Shown: piece after piece, positions 1-6,903 of the stretch
Numbering within the stretch: position 1 is the first letter of the stretch
How the letters are laid out: each line of letters opens with the position of its first letter
Origin: an uncultured Bartonella sp.
Lineage (GTDB): Bacteria; Pseudomonadota; Alphaproteobacteria; Rhizobiales; Rhizobiaceae
NCBI GenBank assembly: GCA_943913205.1
Contig: CALTWN010000034.1
Span: 1 to 9,618, forward strand
DNA length: 9,618 bases
Reading direction: 5' to 3'
Made by a program: the position numbers and the translations under genes
Notes under the pieces: model-generated
The model's database searches: none
What the model was told of the DNA's origin: nothing
The model's input: the letters and a program-made list of their open reading frames with translations, nothing else

Positions 1-2
1 AG

Positions 3-113
3 GCACTATATTAAATTAATAATAATATTTTTATTTTAATTACGATGGCATACAATAGTAAAAGACTATTGATTCTAAAATGGCGTATTGCAAAATTGCT
101 ATGAATATAGTGC
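3..113. repeat. Spaced 10-base inverted repeat enclosing an inner hairpin
   Basis: GCACTATATT at 3-12 is the exact reverse complement of AATATAGTGC at 104-113. Between the arms, GCATA at 48-52 can pair with TATTGC at 86-91 leaving one bulged T, and CAATAGT at 53-59 pairs perfectly with ACTATTG at 65-71. The three helices nest, so an RNA from this region could fold into one long structure ending 20 bases before the bamA ribosome binding site. The region is very AT-rich, so chance pairing cannot be excluded. Confidence 0.45.
53..71. repeat. Perfect 7-base-stem hairpin in the bamA leader
   Basis: CAATAGT (53-59), a five-base loop AAAAG (60-64) and ACTATTG (65-71) form a perfect stem-loop. No run of T follows it on the plus strand and no matching T-run precedes it for the other strand, so it does not look like an intrinsic terminator. 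It may be part of a folded leader RNA. Confidence 0.45.
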
Positions 114-145
114 ACTAATTAAGTAAGAGCTTAAGGATAGCGAGA

Positions 146-2518
146 ATGAATAAAAAAACTATTAAATTCCGTGAGATAATCAGAAAAGCATGTATTAAAG
201 TAGGTGCGTTTTTAGCTTTAATTATTGCATATTTTTATATGGCAAATTTTTCATATGCGAATATAGTTCATAATATATTTGTTCATGGTAACCAAAAAAT
301 AAGCTCACAAACCATTATCGATCATTTGGGTATTAGCGTAAATAAAGATTTTTCTGATAGGGATATAGATGAGGCTGTAAAAAATATTTATGCTTTGGGA
401 TATTTCTCTGATGTACATGTAAAACAACAAAATAGCTATCTTGTGGTTAATGTTAAAGAATATAATATTGTAAATCAAATTTTCTTTGAAGGTAATAAAA
501 AGATAAAAACTGATATATTAAAAAGCATAATTTTATTAAAACCTAGTAAAGCATTTAACTCGGCTACTTTAGAAGCCGACATTAAAACTATTAAAGAAGC
601 TTATAAAACTTCCGGATTAGCAGATGTTTCTGTTACTTCACATACTGTTGATGCAGGTAAAAATAGCGTTAATGTTGTATTCCATGTTCAAGAAACAAAA
701 AATCCGGTTGTAAAGCATATAAGTTTTGTGGGTAACACAGCCTTTGGCCAAAGTCGGCTAAGGAGCGTTATTCATACTAAGGAAACAGGCTTATTTTCGT
801 GGTTCACACATAATGACATCTATAGTACAGATCGTATTTCGATAGATGAAGAAGCTTTGAAAGATTTTTACTTTAACCATGGATATGCAGATTTTAGGGT
901 GGTTTCAAGCCAAGCCACTATTGAGTCTGGAACAAACAATTATGACGTGGTATTTGTGATATCAGAGGGGGCTAAGTATAAATTTGGATCAATAGCTATT
1001 GAAAGTTCTATTTCTAATGTAGCAGCAGACCCCTTATACTCTGTAGTAAAGACTAAGAGTGGAGCAGAATATAATAAAGATAAGATAGATGATACCATAA
1101 CAGCTATAAATGATAAAATAGCTTCATCTGGCTATGCTTTTGCTAGGGTGGAAGCGCACAGCAACCATGATTTTGTAAATCGCACAATTTCTTTAATTTA
1201 TAGTATTAATCAAGGGCCCCATTTATATATTGAGCGCATAGACATTAAAGGAAATGACAGAACAAAAGATTATGTTATTCGCCGTGAGTTTACTTTTGGT
1301 GAGGGAGATGCTCTTAATGCAACTTCAGTACGCCGTGTTAAACGTAGATTAGAAAATCTTGGGTTTTTCCGTTCAGTAGATATGGAAACCGCGCAAGGGA
1401 GCACGCCCGATCAAATAATTTTAGTTACAAATGTTGCTGAAAATTCAACGGGGGAATTTTCTGTGGGAGGTGGGTATACTACTGGTGGCTCAACTCCTGG
1501 CGCTTCTTTTGACGCTTCGGTTGCTGAAAATAATTTTTTGGGTAAAGGGCAATATGTTCGCTTGGGTGCTAGTATAGGTCAAGATTCCGCCCGTAACTTT
1601 AACTTCTCATTTACCGAACCTTATTTTTTAGGTCATAGATTGCCTGCTGGGATAGATATTTTTCATACCAATTATCGTATGAATAACTCATATGATGTTG
1701 TGGAAATGGGCGCTAGTCCAAGAATTGATATTCCGTTTACTGATAATTTAACAGCAAATGTAACTTATAATTATATTAGAGAAAATTATAATTTAGGTAA
1801 AGGCATAACTATAGAGGATTTGAAGAAACGCTATGCCGGCGCTGTGGTTAAAGCATCTACTAAACAGTGGAATAGATCATCATTACAATATGGGCTGGTT
1901 TATAATACACTAGATAATATGTCTATACCGCGCCGTGGTATTTACGCTAAAGCTGTACAAGAATATGCTGGTATAGGTGGTGATGCTAAATATCTTAAAA
2001 CTTCTGCTAAAATTATGTCTTATACAACTATATCTGACCGACATGACATAGTAGGTTTGTTATCTGGTGGTGCAGGTATATTGCATGAAAATGGTAGCGA
2101 TGGTGTGCGCATTTTTGATTTATTTAAAAATGATAATAACCTTATTCGTGGTTTTAAATATAACGGTATTGGGCCAAGGCAAAATGCTGGTGACGGTACA
2201 ACTTATTTTATTGGTGGTTCTAAGTTTTTTAATGCTACGGCTGAACTTCAATACCCTTTGCCTATTGTGTCTGATACTTTGGGAATGCGGGGAGCGGTTT
2301 TTGTGGATGCTGGTTCAATTTTTGATAATCCGTATCATGCTTTACCAGATGAACAACCAGTTACCCATAATAAAATGGCTATACGTTCTGCTGTGGGTGT
2401 GAGTTTAATTTGGGCTTCGCCTCTTGGTCCTTTAAGGTTTGATTATGCAAGACCTATTAAAAAAGTAACGGGTGATATATTAGAATCATTTAATTTTGGT
2501 GTATCGAGTAAATTTTAG
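146..2518 (+). CDS. bamA: Outer membrane protein assembly factor BamA
   Basis: BamA (Omp85 family) is the core of the BAM complex, which folds and inserts beta-barrel proteins into the outer membrane. The 790 residues match the usual length (about 800). The N-terminus is a signal peptide with a basic region (KK, R, K within residues 1-18), a hydrophobic core (about 19-31) and a likely cleavage site after SYA at 36-38. Five POTRA domains follow, at roughly 39-106, 107-185, 186-276, 277-356 and 357-433. The membrane barrel runs from about 434 to the end, with FTEPYF near 489-494, the conserved loop-6 motif as IRGF at 667-670, and a C-terminal Phe as expected of the beta-signal. The start is supported by AAGGA at 133-137, eight bases before the ATG. 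It leads the lipid A gene cluster, a common arrangement in alphaproteobacteria. Confidence 0.96.
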   Translation: MNKKTIKFREIIRKACIKVGAFLALIIAYFYMANFSYANIVHNIFVHGNQKISSQTIIDHLGISVNKDFSDRDIDEAVKNIYALGYFSDVHVKQQNSYLVVNVKEYNIVNQIFFEGNKKIKTDILKSIILLKPSKAFNSATLEADIKTIKEAYKTSGLADVSVTSHTVDAGKNSVNVVFHVQETKNPVVKHISFVGNTAFGQSRLRSVIHTKETGLFSWFTHNDIYSTDRISIDEEALKDFYFNHGYADFRVVSSQATIESGTNNYDVVFVISEGAKYKFGSIAIESSISNVAADPLYSVVKTKSGAEYNKDKIDDTITAINDKIASSGYAFARVEAHSNHDFVNRTISLIYSINQGPHLYIERIDIKGNDRTKDYVIRREFTFGEGDALNATSVRRVKRRLENLGFFRSVDMETAQGSTPDQIILVTNVAENSTGEFSVGGGYTTGGSTPGASFDASVAENNFLGKGQYVRLGASIGQDSARNFNFSFTEPYFLGHRLPAGIDIFHTNYRMNNSYDVVEMGASPRIDIPFTDNLTANVTYNYIRENYNLGKGITIEDLKKRYAGAVVKASTKQWNRSSLQYGLVYNTLDNMSIPRRGIYAKAVQEYAGIGGDAKYLKTSAKIMSYTTISDRHDIVGLLSGGAGILHENGSDGVRIFDLFKNDNNLIRGFKYNGIGPRQNAGDGTTYFIGGSKFFNATAELQYPLPIVSDTLGMRGAVFVDAGSIFDNPYHALPDEQPVTHNKMAIRSAVGVSLIWASPLGPLRFDYARPIKKVTGDILESFNFGVSSKF

Positions 2519-2520
2519 GA
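2517..2520 (+). promoter_or_regulatory. Ribosome binding site fixing the lpxD GTG start
   Basis: AGGA overlaps the last two bases of the bamA stop codon and sits six bases before a GTG at 2527. It supports the GTG start of lpxD, because no ATG occurs in frame before the conserved N-terminal domain. The overlap with the stop codon suggests translational coupling between bamA and lpxD. Confidence 0.65.
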
Positions 2521-2526
2521 ATCTGC

Positions 2527-3546
2527 GTGTTTGCACCATCCTTTTATAAAAAAATAAATACGAATGTTGCAGATGTCTCCAAAATAAGTGGAGCGAGCCT
2601 GTTTAATTCTGAGTTGTCCAATCGCAAAATTTTGCGATTGGCTTCTTTAGATAATTCAGATGAGCATAGTTTAGTTTTTTTTGAATATAAAAAACATTTA
2701 GATAAATTAAAAAATATAAAAGCTGCAGCTATTTTTTGTGATAATAAAATTATTGATTTTGTTCCAAAAAACATAGCAATTTTAGTTTGTAATTCACCAT
2801 ATTTAACTTTTTGTAAAACAGCTAATTATTTGTTAAATGTAGATATTAAAGAAAAAAGTTATTTTTCGCCTGAAGCTAGTATTGATGAAACCGCCAATAT
2901 AGAAGAAAACGTAACTATTGAAGCTGGAGCTTATATAGGGAAGAACGTACAAATCGGTTCAGGTACCATTGTAAAAGCTGGAGCTATTGTAGCTAATAAT
3001 TGTACTATTGGACGCAATTGTTTTTTAGGATATAATACAAATATACAATATGCAATGATAGGCAATAATGTGTCTATTCACTCTGGTGCATGTATAGGTC
3101 AGGATGGTTTTGGTTATATTGTAAGCAATTCCGGCATAGAAAAAATTCCCCAAATAGGGCGTGTAATTATACAAGATGATGTAGAAATTGGATCTAATAC
3201 TACTATAGACCGCGGAAGCTTAGACGATACTATAATAGGTTTTGGAACAAAGATTGATAATTTGGTGCAAATAGGCCATAATGTAACAATTGGTAGCCTA
3301 TGTTTAATTGCGGCTCACACTGGAATAGCTGGAAGTGTTTCTATTGGAGATAGAACTGCTTTGGGCGGCGGTGTTGGCATTAAAGATCATGTTAAAATTG
3401 GCTCTAATGTTCAAATTGTGGCAGCTAGTGGCGTTATGAATGATATAAGCGATGGTGAAAAATGGGGGGGGGTACCTGCGCGACCGGTAAAACAATGGTT
3501 TCGTGAAGTGGCAACCCTGCGCAATATAGTTGGTATTAATAAATAG
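2527..3546 (+). CDS. lpxD: UDP-3-O-acylglucosamine N-acyltransferase LpxD
   Basis: LpxD adds the second, amide-linked hydroxyacyl chain from acyl-ACP to UDP-3-O-acyl-glucosamine, the third step of lipid A synthesis, in the cytoplasm. Of 339 residues, about 1-110 form the uridine-binding domain. Residues about 112-310 are the left-handed beta-helix, visible as repeated I-G-x-x hexapeptides, and a short C-terminal helix follows. Conserved stretches are GQDGFGY (191-197), TTIDRG (225-230) and WGGVPARP (313-320). His251 in QIGHNV matches the catalytic base of E. coli LpxD (His239), and His288 matches its second conserved His (276). It begins with GTG eight bases after bamA. Two oddities lie inside it: a 24-base perfect palindrome over codons 31-39 and a nine-G run over codons 313-316. 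Neither interrupts the frame. Confidence 0.96.
   Translation: MFAPSFYKKINTNVADVSKISGASLFNSELSNRKILRLASLDNSDEHSLVFFEYKKHLDKLKNIKAAAIFCDNKIIDFVPKNIAILVCNSPYLTFCKTANYLLNVDIKEKSYFSPEASIDETANIEENVTIEAGAYIGKNVQIGSGTIVKAGAIVANNCTIGRNCFLGYNTNIQYAMIGNNVSIHSGACIGQDGFGYIVSNSGIEKIPQIGRVIIQDDVEIGSNTTIDRGSLDDTIIGFGTKIDNLVQIGHNVTIGSLCLIAAHTGIAGSVSIGDRTALGGGVGIKDHVKIGSNVQIVAASGVMNDISDGEKWGGVPARPVKQWFREVATLRNIVGINK
2608..2660. repeat. Nested palindrome inside lpxD
   Basis: Positions 2618-2641 are a perfect 24-base palindrome with no spacer; its left half is CCAATCGCAAAA. It is flanked by further arms, TCTGAGTTGT at 2608-2617 and ATAATTCAGA at 2651-2660, which pair at all ten positions if two G-U pairs are allowed in RNA. 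Nine extra bases (2642-2650) bulge on the right. Because of the symmetry both strands read NRKILRL in one frame. It covers lpxD codons 28-45. As I recall related LpxD proteins, the spacing here is normal, so this need not be an inserted segment. Confidence 0.75.
3464..3472 (+). repeat. Nine-G homopolymer in lpxD
   Basis: A run of nine G encodes the conserved Trp-Gly-Gly-Val at residues 313-316 of LpxD. It is the longest G tract in the window and stands out in AT-rich DNA. Such tracts are prone to slipped-strand errors. Loss of one G would end the protein after residue 320 and gain of one G after residue 326, instead of 339. Confidence 0.85.
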
Positions 3547-3558
3547 GTTTTGTAAATT

Positions 3559-4029
3559 ATGACTAATGATAATAAAAAATCCGAGATTAACACAGCAGAT
3601 ATTTCTGATTTATTAGCTGTGTTACCTCATCGTTATCCTTTTTTATTGATAGATAAAATTATTGATATTAATGGAGATGAAGCTGCAACTGGAATAAAGA
3701 ATGTTACTTTTAATGAACCACATTTTTTGGGTCATTTTGTGAATAAGCCCATAATGCCTGGTGTACTTATTATTGAAGCTATGGCTCAAACAGCCGGAGC
3801 TATATCTTTATTAAATAATTTTGATAATACAAAAGCTGGCATAGTTTATTTTATGACCATAGACAACGCAAAATTCCGTAAGCCTGTAATACCAGGCGAT
3901 CAGCTTAAACTACATGTTAAAAAATTGCGATCTAGATTGGGAATTTCTAAATATGCTTGTATAGCTGAGGTTGACGGTAATATAGTTGCGCAAGCTGAGG
4001 TTTCAGCTAGAATTGGCATGGATAGTTAA
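3559..4029 (+). CDS. fabZ: 3-hydroxyacyl-ACP dehydratase FabZ
   Basis: FabZ removes water from 3-hydroxyacyl-ACP to give trans-2-enoyl-ACP in the fatty-acid elongation cycle. It uses the same hydroxyacyl-ACP pool that LpxA and LpxD draw on, which explains its place among lipid A genes. The 156-residue hotdog-fold protein has LPHRYPFLLID at 22-32, the catalytic His59 in GHF, and the catalytic Glu73 in GVLIIEAMAQ. The family normally has Pro right after GHF; here it is Val61, a substitution at a well-conserved place. The ATG lies 12 bases after lpxD; the only ribosome-binding-like sequence is a weak TAGG at 3544-3547, so translation may be coupled to lpxD. Confidence 0.96.
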   Translation: MTNDNKKSEINTADISDLLAVLPHRYPFLLIDKIIDINGDEAATGIKNVTFNEPHFLGHFVNKPIMPGVLIIEAMAQTAGAISLLNNFDNTKAGIVYFMTIDNAKFRKPVIPGDQLKLHVKKLRSRLGISKYACIAEVDGNIVAQAEVSARIGMDS

Positions 4030-4034
4030 TTAAT

Positions 4035-4820
4035 ATGTCTTTAATTCACAATACAAGTTTGATATCACCTAAGGCTAAAATAGGAAATAATGTAAAAATA
4101 GGTCCTTTTTGTGTTATTGCGAATGATGTTGTGATAGGTGATGATTCAGAAATAGCCAGCCATGTGGTTATTAAAAAAGGAACCATTATTGGCGAAGGAG
4201 CAAAAATATTTTCTCATGCCATATTAGGTGGAGAACCGCAAAATAATAAACATAAAGGCGGTTATACTTCTTTAGAAATAGGAAAAAATTGCGTTATTAG
4301 GGAAGGAGTTACTATGCATAAGGGCTCTGATAATTGCAATGGTAAAACTATAATAGGCAATAATTGTATGTTTTTGGCCTATGCACATGTGGCACATGAT
4401 TGTATAGTTGGAAATAATGTTACTTTGGCAAATAATGTTATGCTAGGTGGGCATGTTGAGCTTGGCGATAATGTTAATATTGGTGGAGGCGGGGCTGTTC
4501 ATCAATTTGTAAGGGTGGGACACAATGCTTTTGTAGGTGGCTTAGCAGCATTGGTTCGTGATTTAATTCCATATGGTACAGCTATAGGTGTGCAGGCGCA
4601 TTTTGCTGGCTTAAATATTGTGGGTATGAAAAGATTTGATATAGCTAGAGCAGAAATTCACAATGCTAGACATGCTGTAAAAAAATTATTTGATAAGTCT
4701 AAGCCAGTTTCAGAGCGGGTATATGAAATACAGGCTGAGTTTGAAAACTCGCCTCTTGTACAAGATATTATAAATTTTATTTTAAAAGATACAAAGCGCT
4801 TTTATTGTATTCCTTCATAA
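4035..4820 (+). CDS. lpxA: UDP-N-acetylglucosamine O-acyltransferase LpxA
   Basis: LpxA carries out the first step of lipid A synthesis, moving a 3-hydroxyacyl chain from ACP to the 3-position of UDP-GlcNAc. Its 261 residues match the family (262 in E. coli). An N-terminal left-handed beta-helix of I-G hexapeptides runs to about residue 185, followed by a helical C-terminal part. AHVAHDC contains His118 and the likely catalytic His121 (His125 in E. coli); His140 and His156 match the other active-site His residues. Gly169 lines up with E. coli Gly173, the chain-length ruler position, where Gly permits about C14 or longer chains and Met restricts to C10; this is an inference from alignment by eye. 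It starts five bases after the fabZ stop and has no clear ribosome binding site, so coupling to fabZ is likely. Confidence 0.96.
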   Translation: MSLIHNTSLISPKAKIGNNVKIGPFCVIANDVVIGDDSEIASHVVIKKGTIIGEGAKIFSHAILGGEPQNNKHKGGYTSLEIGKNCVIREGVTMHKGSDNCNGKTIIGNNCMFLAYAHVAHDCIVGNNVTLANNVMLGGHVELGDNVNIGGGGAVHQFVRVGHNAFVGGLAALVRDLIPYGTAIGVQAHFAGLNIVGMKRFDIARAEIHNARHAVKKLFDKSKPVSERVYEIQAEFENSPLVQDIINFILKDTKRFYCIPS

Positions 4821-4832
4821 AAAGGCATTAAA

Positions 4833-5729
4833 ATGGGATTTCAAACCACAAATAAAACCCCCGGCATTGCATTACTTGCTGGGAGTGGTTGCTTGCCAAA
4901 ACATATTTTAGCTAGCTTAGTGCAAAAAGACATTAAACCTTTACTTATAGCACTAGAAAATGATGTTGATGTAGATTTATTTGAGTATTGCATAAATAAT
5001 AATATTATAAATATTTCAATTGCTATAACTGAGCTTGGTAAGCTTATTAAAACTTTAAAAGAGCATAAAATAAGTAAAATAATACTTGCTGGTGGAGTTT
5101 CTAGCCGACCATCTTTACGAGATTTGAAGTTTGATAAATATAGCTTTGTTGCTTTTCAAAAACTGTTTTTGGCTTTAAAAAAAGGTGATGATAGTTTGCT
5201 TAGCGCATTTATAAAATTACTTGAATTTTATAATGTGGATGTAATAGGCGCTGAGTATTTTGTACCTGAATTATTAGCTCCATTTAATAGCGTTATAACT
5301 AGTGTAAAAACATGCAAAAGATCAAAAAAAGATATTGAAGTTGCCTGTAAGGCTCTTAATTTACTAGCTCCTTTAGATTTAGGACAAGCAGCGGTTAGTA
5401 TAGGTGGACGTTTGGTTGCTGTGGAGGGCCCTGAAGGTACAGATGCTATGTTGCGTCGCGTTCAGGAGCTACGATCTTTAGGAAAAATAGTAGCTAAAGG
5501 TGGTGTTTTAGTAAAAATTACTAAAACAGGTCAGGAAAAGCGTGTTGACCTGCCAACAATAGGGCTAAACACTATTGAAGAAGCGCATAAAGCTGCCCTG
5601 AGTGGTATAGCAATAGAATCTGGGGCTAGTTTTATATTAGATAAAGACCAAACTATTAAGTTAGCAAATAAATATAATTTATTTATACAAACTATTAGCA
5701 TAGCAGAACATCATAATGAATCATATTAA
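4833..5729 (+). CDS. lpxI: UDP-2,3-diacylglucosamine pyrophosphatase LpxI
   Basis: LpxI (formerly DUF1009) cleaves UDP-2,3-diacylglucosamine to lipid X and UMP. It is the alphaproteobacterial substitute for the unrelated LpxH. The 298 residues show the N-terminal domain with GIALLAGSGCLP (11-22) and GDDSLL (118-123). The C-terminal catalytic domain has SIGGRLVAVEGPEGTDAML (189-207) and VDLPTIG (238-244). Asp239 in that last motif probably corresponds to the catalytic Asp225 of the Caulobacter crescentus enzyme, judged by eye. AAAGG at 4821-4825, seven bases before the ATG, supports the start. The gene sits between lpxA and lpxB, as usual in this class, and supplies lipid X to the next enzyme. 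Confidence 0.94.
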   Translation: MGFQTTNKTPGIALLAGSGCLPKHILASLVQKDIKPLLIALENDVDVDLFEYCINNNIINISIAITELGKLIKTLKEHKISKIILAGGVSSRPSLRDLKFDKYSFVAFQKLFLALKKGDDSLLSAFIKLLEFYNVDVIGAEYFVPELLAPFNSVITSVKTCKRSKKDIEVACKALNLLAPLDLGQAAVSIGGRLVAVEGPEGTDAMLRRVQELRSLGKIVAKGGVLVKITKTGQEKRVDLPTIGLNTIEEAHKAALSGIAIESGASFILDKDQTIKLANKYNLFIQTISIAEHHNESY

Positions 5730-6903
5730 TGAAATAAAAATAGGAATTATAGCAGGGGAAGAATCAGGCGATCAATTAGGAGCAAACTTAATTCATGAAT
5801 TGCGTAATATATATAAAGAAGCTTCGGTTACAATTGTCGGGGTGGGCGGTAAAGCCTTAGAAAAACAGGGGCTAAAAAGTCTTTTTGATATTACTAAAAT
5901 TTCCTTGATGGGTATTAGTGAAGTTTTAAAAAAACTTCCTATATTATTATATTATATAAATAAAACAGCTAATTATTTTATAAAAGAAAATATTGACTGC
6001 TTAATTATAATAGATAGCCAAGATTTTACGCATAGGGTAGCAAAAAGGCTAAAAAAAAATAAAAAAAATGTTCCTATAATTCAATATATTGCACCTTCTG
6101 TTTGGGCTTGGCGTGAAAATAGAGCTAAAGCTATAAAATTATATATAGATGAACTATTAGTAATTTTGCCTTTTGAACCAGAAGTTTTGAAAAAACTTGA
6201 AGGTCCACCCGCTACTTATGTTGGACATATTTTAGCAAGTGATAAAAATATAGCTGATATATATAAATCTAGAACCGAAATTGATAAAAGTTACAAGAAA
6301 GAAAAAATGGAGCTTTTACTTTTGCCTGGCTCGCGTATTTATGAAATAACTAAACTAGCACCTGTTTTTTGTAATGCAGCTAAAATTTTAAAAAATATTA
6401 AACCAGAGTTACAAATTTCTATTCTAACCTTACCACATTTAGAAGATATTATTAAAAAATTTGTAGGAGATTTACCCTGCAACATAGGAAGCTCTGAGGC
6501 CTATAAAATTGAAGTGCTTTCCAGAGCAGATATTGCTTTGGCAGCTAGTGGTACGGTTTCTTTAGAGTTAGCTCTTTGCAATATAATTATGGTTTTAGCT
6601 TATAAATTAGATTTTTTTGCTAAATATTTTATAAAACCGCGCATTAAAATTTGGAGCGCAGCTTTACCAAATATTATAGCAAATCAACCCTTTATCCCTG
6701 AATTTTATGATGAAAATGCAAAATCAAATATACTAGCTAAACATCTTGAATATTTACTAGATAGTAAAACAGCTGCACAAGCTCAACTGAATAATTTTGT
6801 AAAAATCCGCCAAATAATGGAAACATCGCAACCATCCGGAAAAATAGCAGCGAAGCGGGTTGTGCAGCATATTAAGGCTTATCGCTTATCTAAAGAAAGA
6901 TAG
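5716..6903 (+). CDS. lpxB: Lipid-A-disaccharide synthase LpxB
   Basis: LpxB (glycosyltransferase family 19) joins lipid X to UDP-2,3-diacylglucosamine to make the beta-1,6-linked disaccharide 1-phosphate. It is a peripheral enzyme of the inner membrane's cytoplasmic face. The 395 residues (382 in E. coli) contain AGEESGDQLGANL (13-25), IDSQDF (99-104), IAPSVWAWR (125-133), YVGH (168-171), LLPGSR (202-207, with the conserved Arg207), ASGTVSLELAL (277-287) and ALPNIIA (316-322). The start overlaps the end of lpxI by 14 bases and has no strong ribosome binding site, which points to coupled translation. An A9-T-A8 tract covers codons for Lys113 to Asn118. The last 25 bases overlap the convergent end of gltA. 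It is the last plus-strand gene of the cluster. Confidence 0.96.
   Translation: MNHINEIKIGIIAGEESGDQLGANLIHELRNIYKEASVTIVGVGGKALEKQGLKSLFDITKISLMGISEVLKKLPILLYYINKTANYFIKENIDCLIIIDSQDFTHRVAKRLKKNKKNVPIIQYIAPSVWAWRENRAKAIKLYIDELLVILPFEPEVLKKLEGPPATYVGHILASDKNIADIYKSRTEIDKSYKKEKMELLLLPGSRIYEITKLAPVFCNAAKILKNIKPELQISILTLPHLEDIIKKFVGDLPCNIGSSEAYKIEVLSRADIALAASGTVSLELALCNIIMVLAYKLDFFAKYFIKPRIKIWSAALPNIIANQPFIPEFYDENAKSNILAKHLEYLLDSKTAAQAQLNNFVKIRQIMETSQPSGKIAAKRVVQHIKAYRLSKER
5920..5938. repeat. Small inverted repeat inside lpxB
   Basis: GAAGTTTT (5920-5927) and AAAACTTC (5931-5938) are perfect complements separated by AAA, within lpxB. The base composition makes such AT-rich stems likely by chance and no role is evident. 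Confidence 0.35.
6051..6068 (+). repeat. A9-T-A8 slippery tract in lpxB
   Basis: Nine A, one T and eight A in a row encode Lys-Lys-Asn-Lys-Lys-Asn at residues 113-118, a surface-like stretch between the IDSQDF and IAPSVWAWR motifs. Long A runs of this size allow polymerase slippage and replication indels. The frame is intact as given. Confidence 0.85.

Larger units (their letters stand above)
1..145. other. Non-coding leader upstream of bamA
   Basis: No supported gene lies here. All frames are broken by stops; the only small reading frame (45-104, 19 codons from an ATG) has no ribosome binding site. In related genomes the gene before bamA is usually the protease gene rseP, which would lie off the left edge. 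The stretch holds a 10-base inverted repeat near its ends and a perfect 7-base-stem hairpin in the middle (annotated separately). I see no convincing sigma-70 promoter: TACAAT at 51-56 and TATGAA at 100-105 (the latter after a TGC extension) resemble -10 boxes but lack good -35 partners. bamA may therefore also be read from further upstream. Confidence 0.6.

Noticed and set aside
45..104. A 19-residue reading frame in the bamA leader
   Set aside because: It has no ribosome binding site, lies across the predicted hairpin, and has no recognisable sequence.
2067..2402. A 111-residue plus-strand frame inside bamA
   Set aside because: It is out of frame with the well-supported BamA barrel and has a low-complexity Leu/Val-rich translation.
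2544..2774. A minus-strand frame opposite lpxD
   Set aside because: It is a shadow of lpxD; its similarity to the plus-strand peptide comes from the palindrome, not from a separate gene.
2527..3546. lpxD and lpxA internal repeats as DNA repeats
   Set aside because: They are protein-level hexapeptide repeats of the left-handed beta-helix, not nucleotide repeats.
3304..3593. Two short minus-strand frames opposite the end of lpxD
   Set aside because: They lie wholly opposite a conserved gene and show no binding site or recognisable domain.
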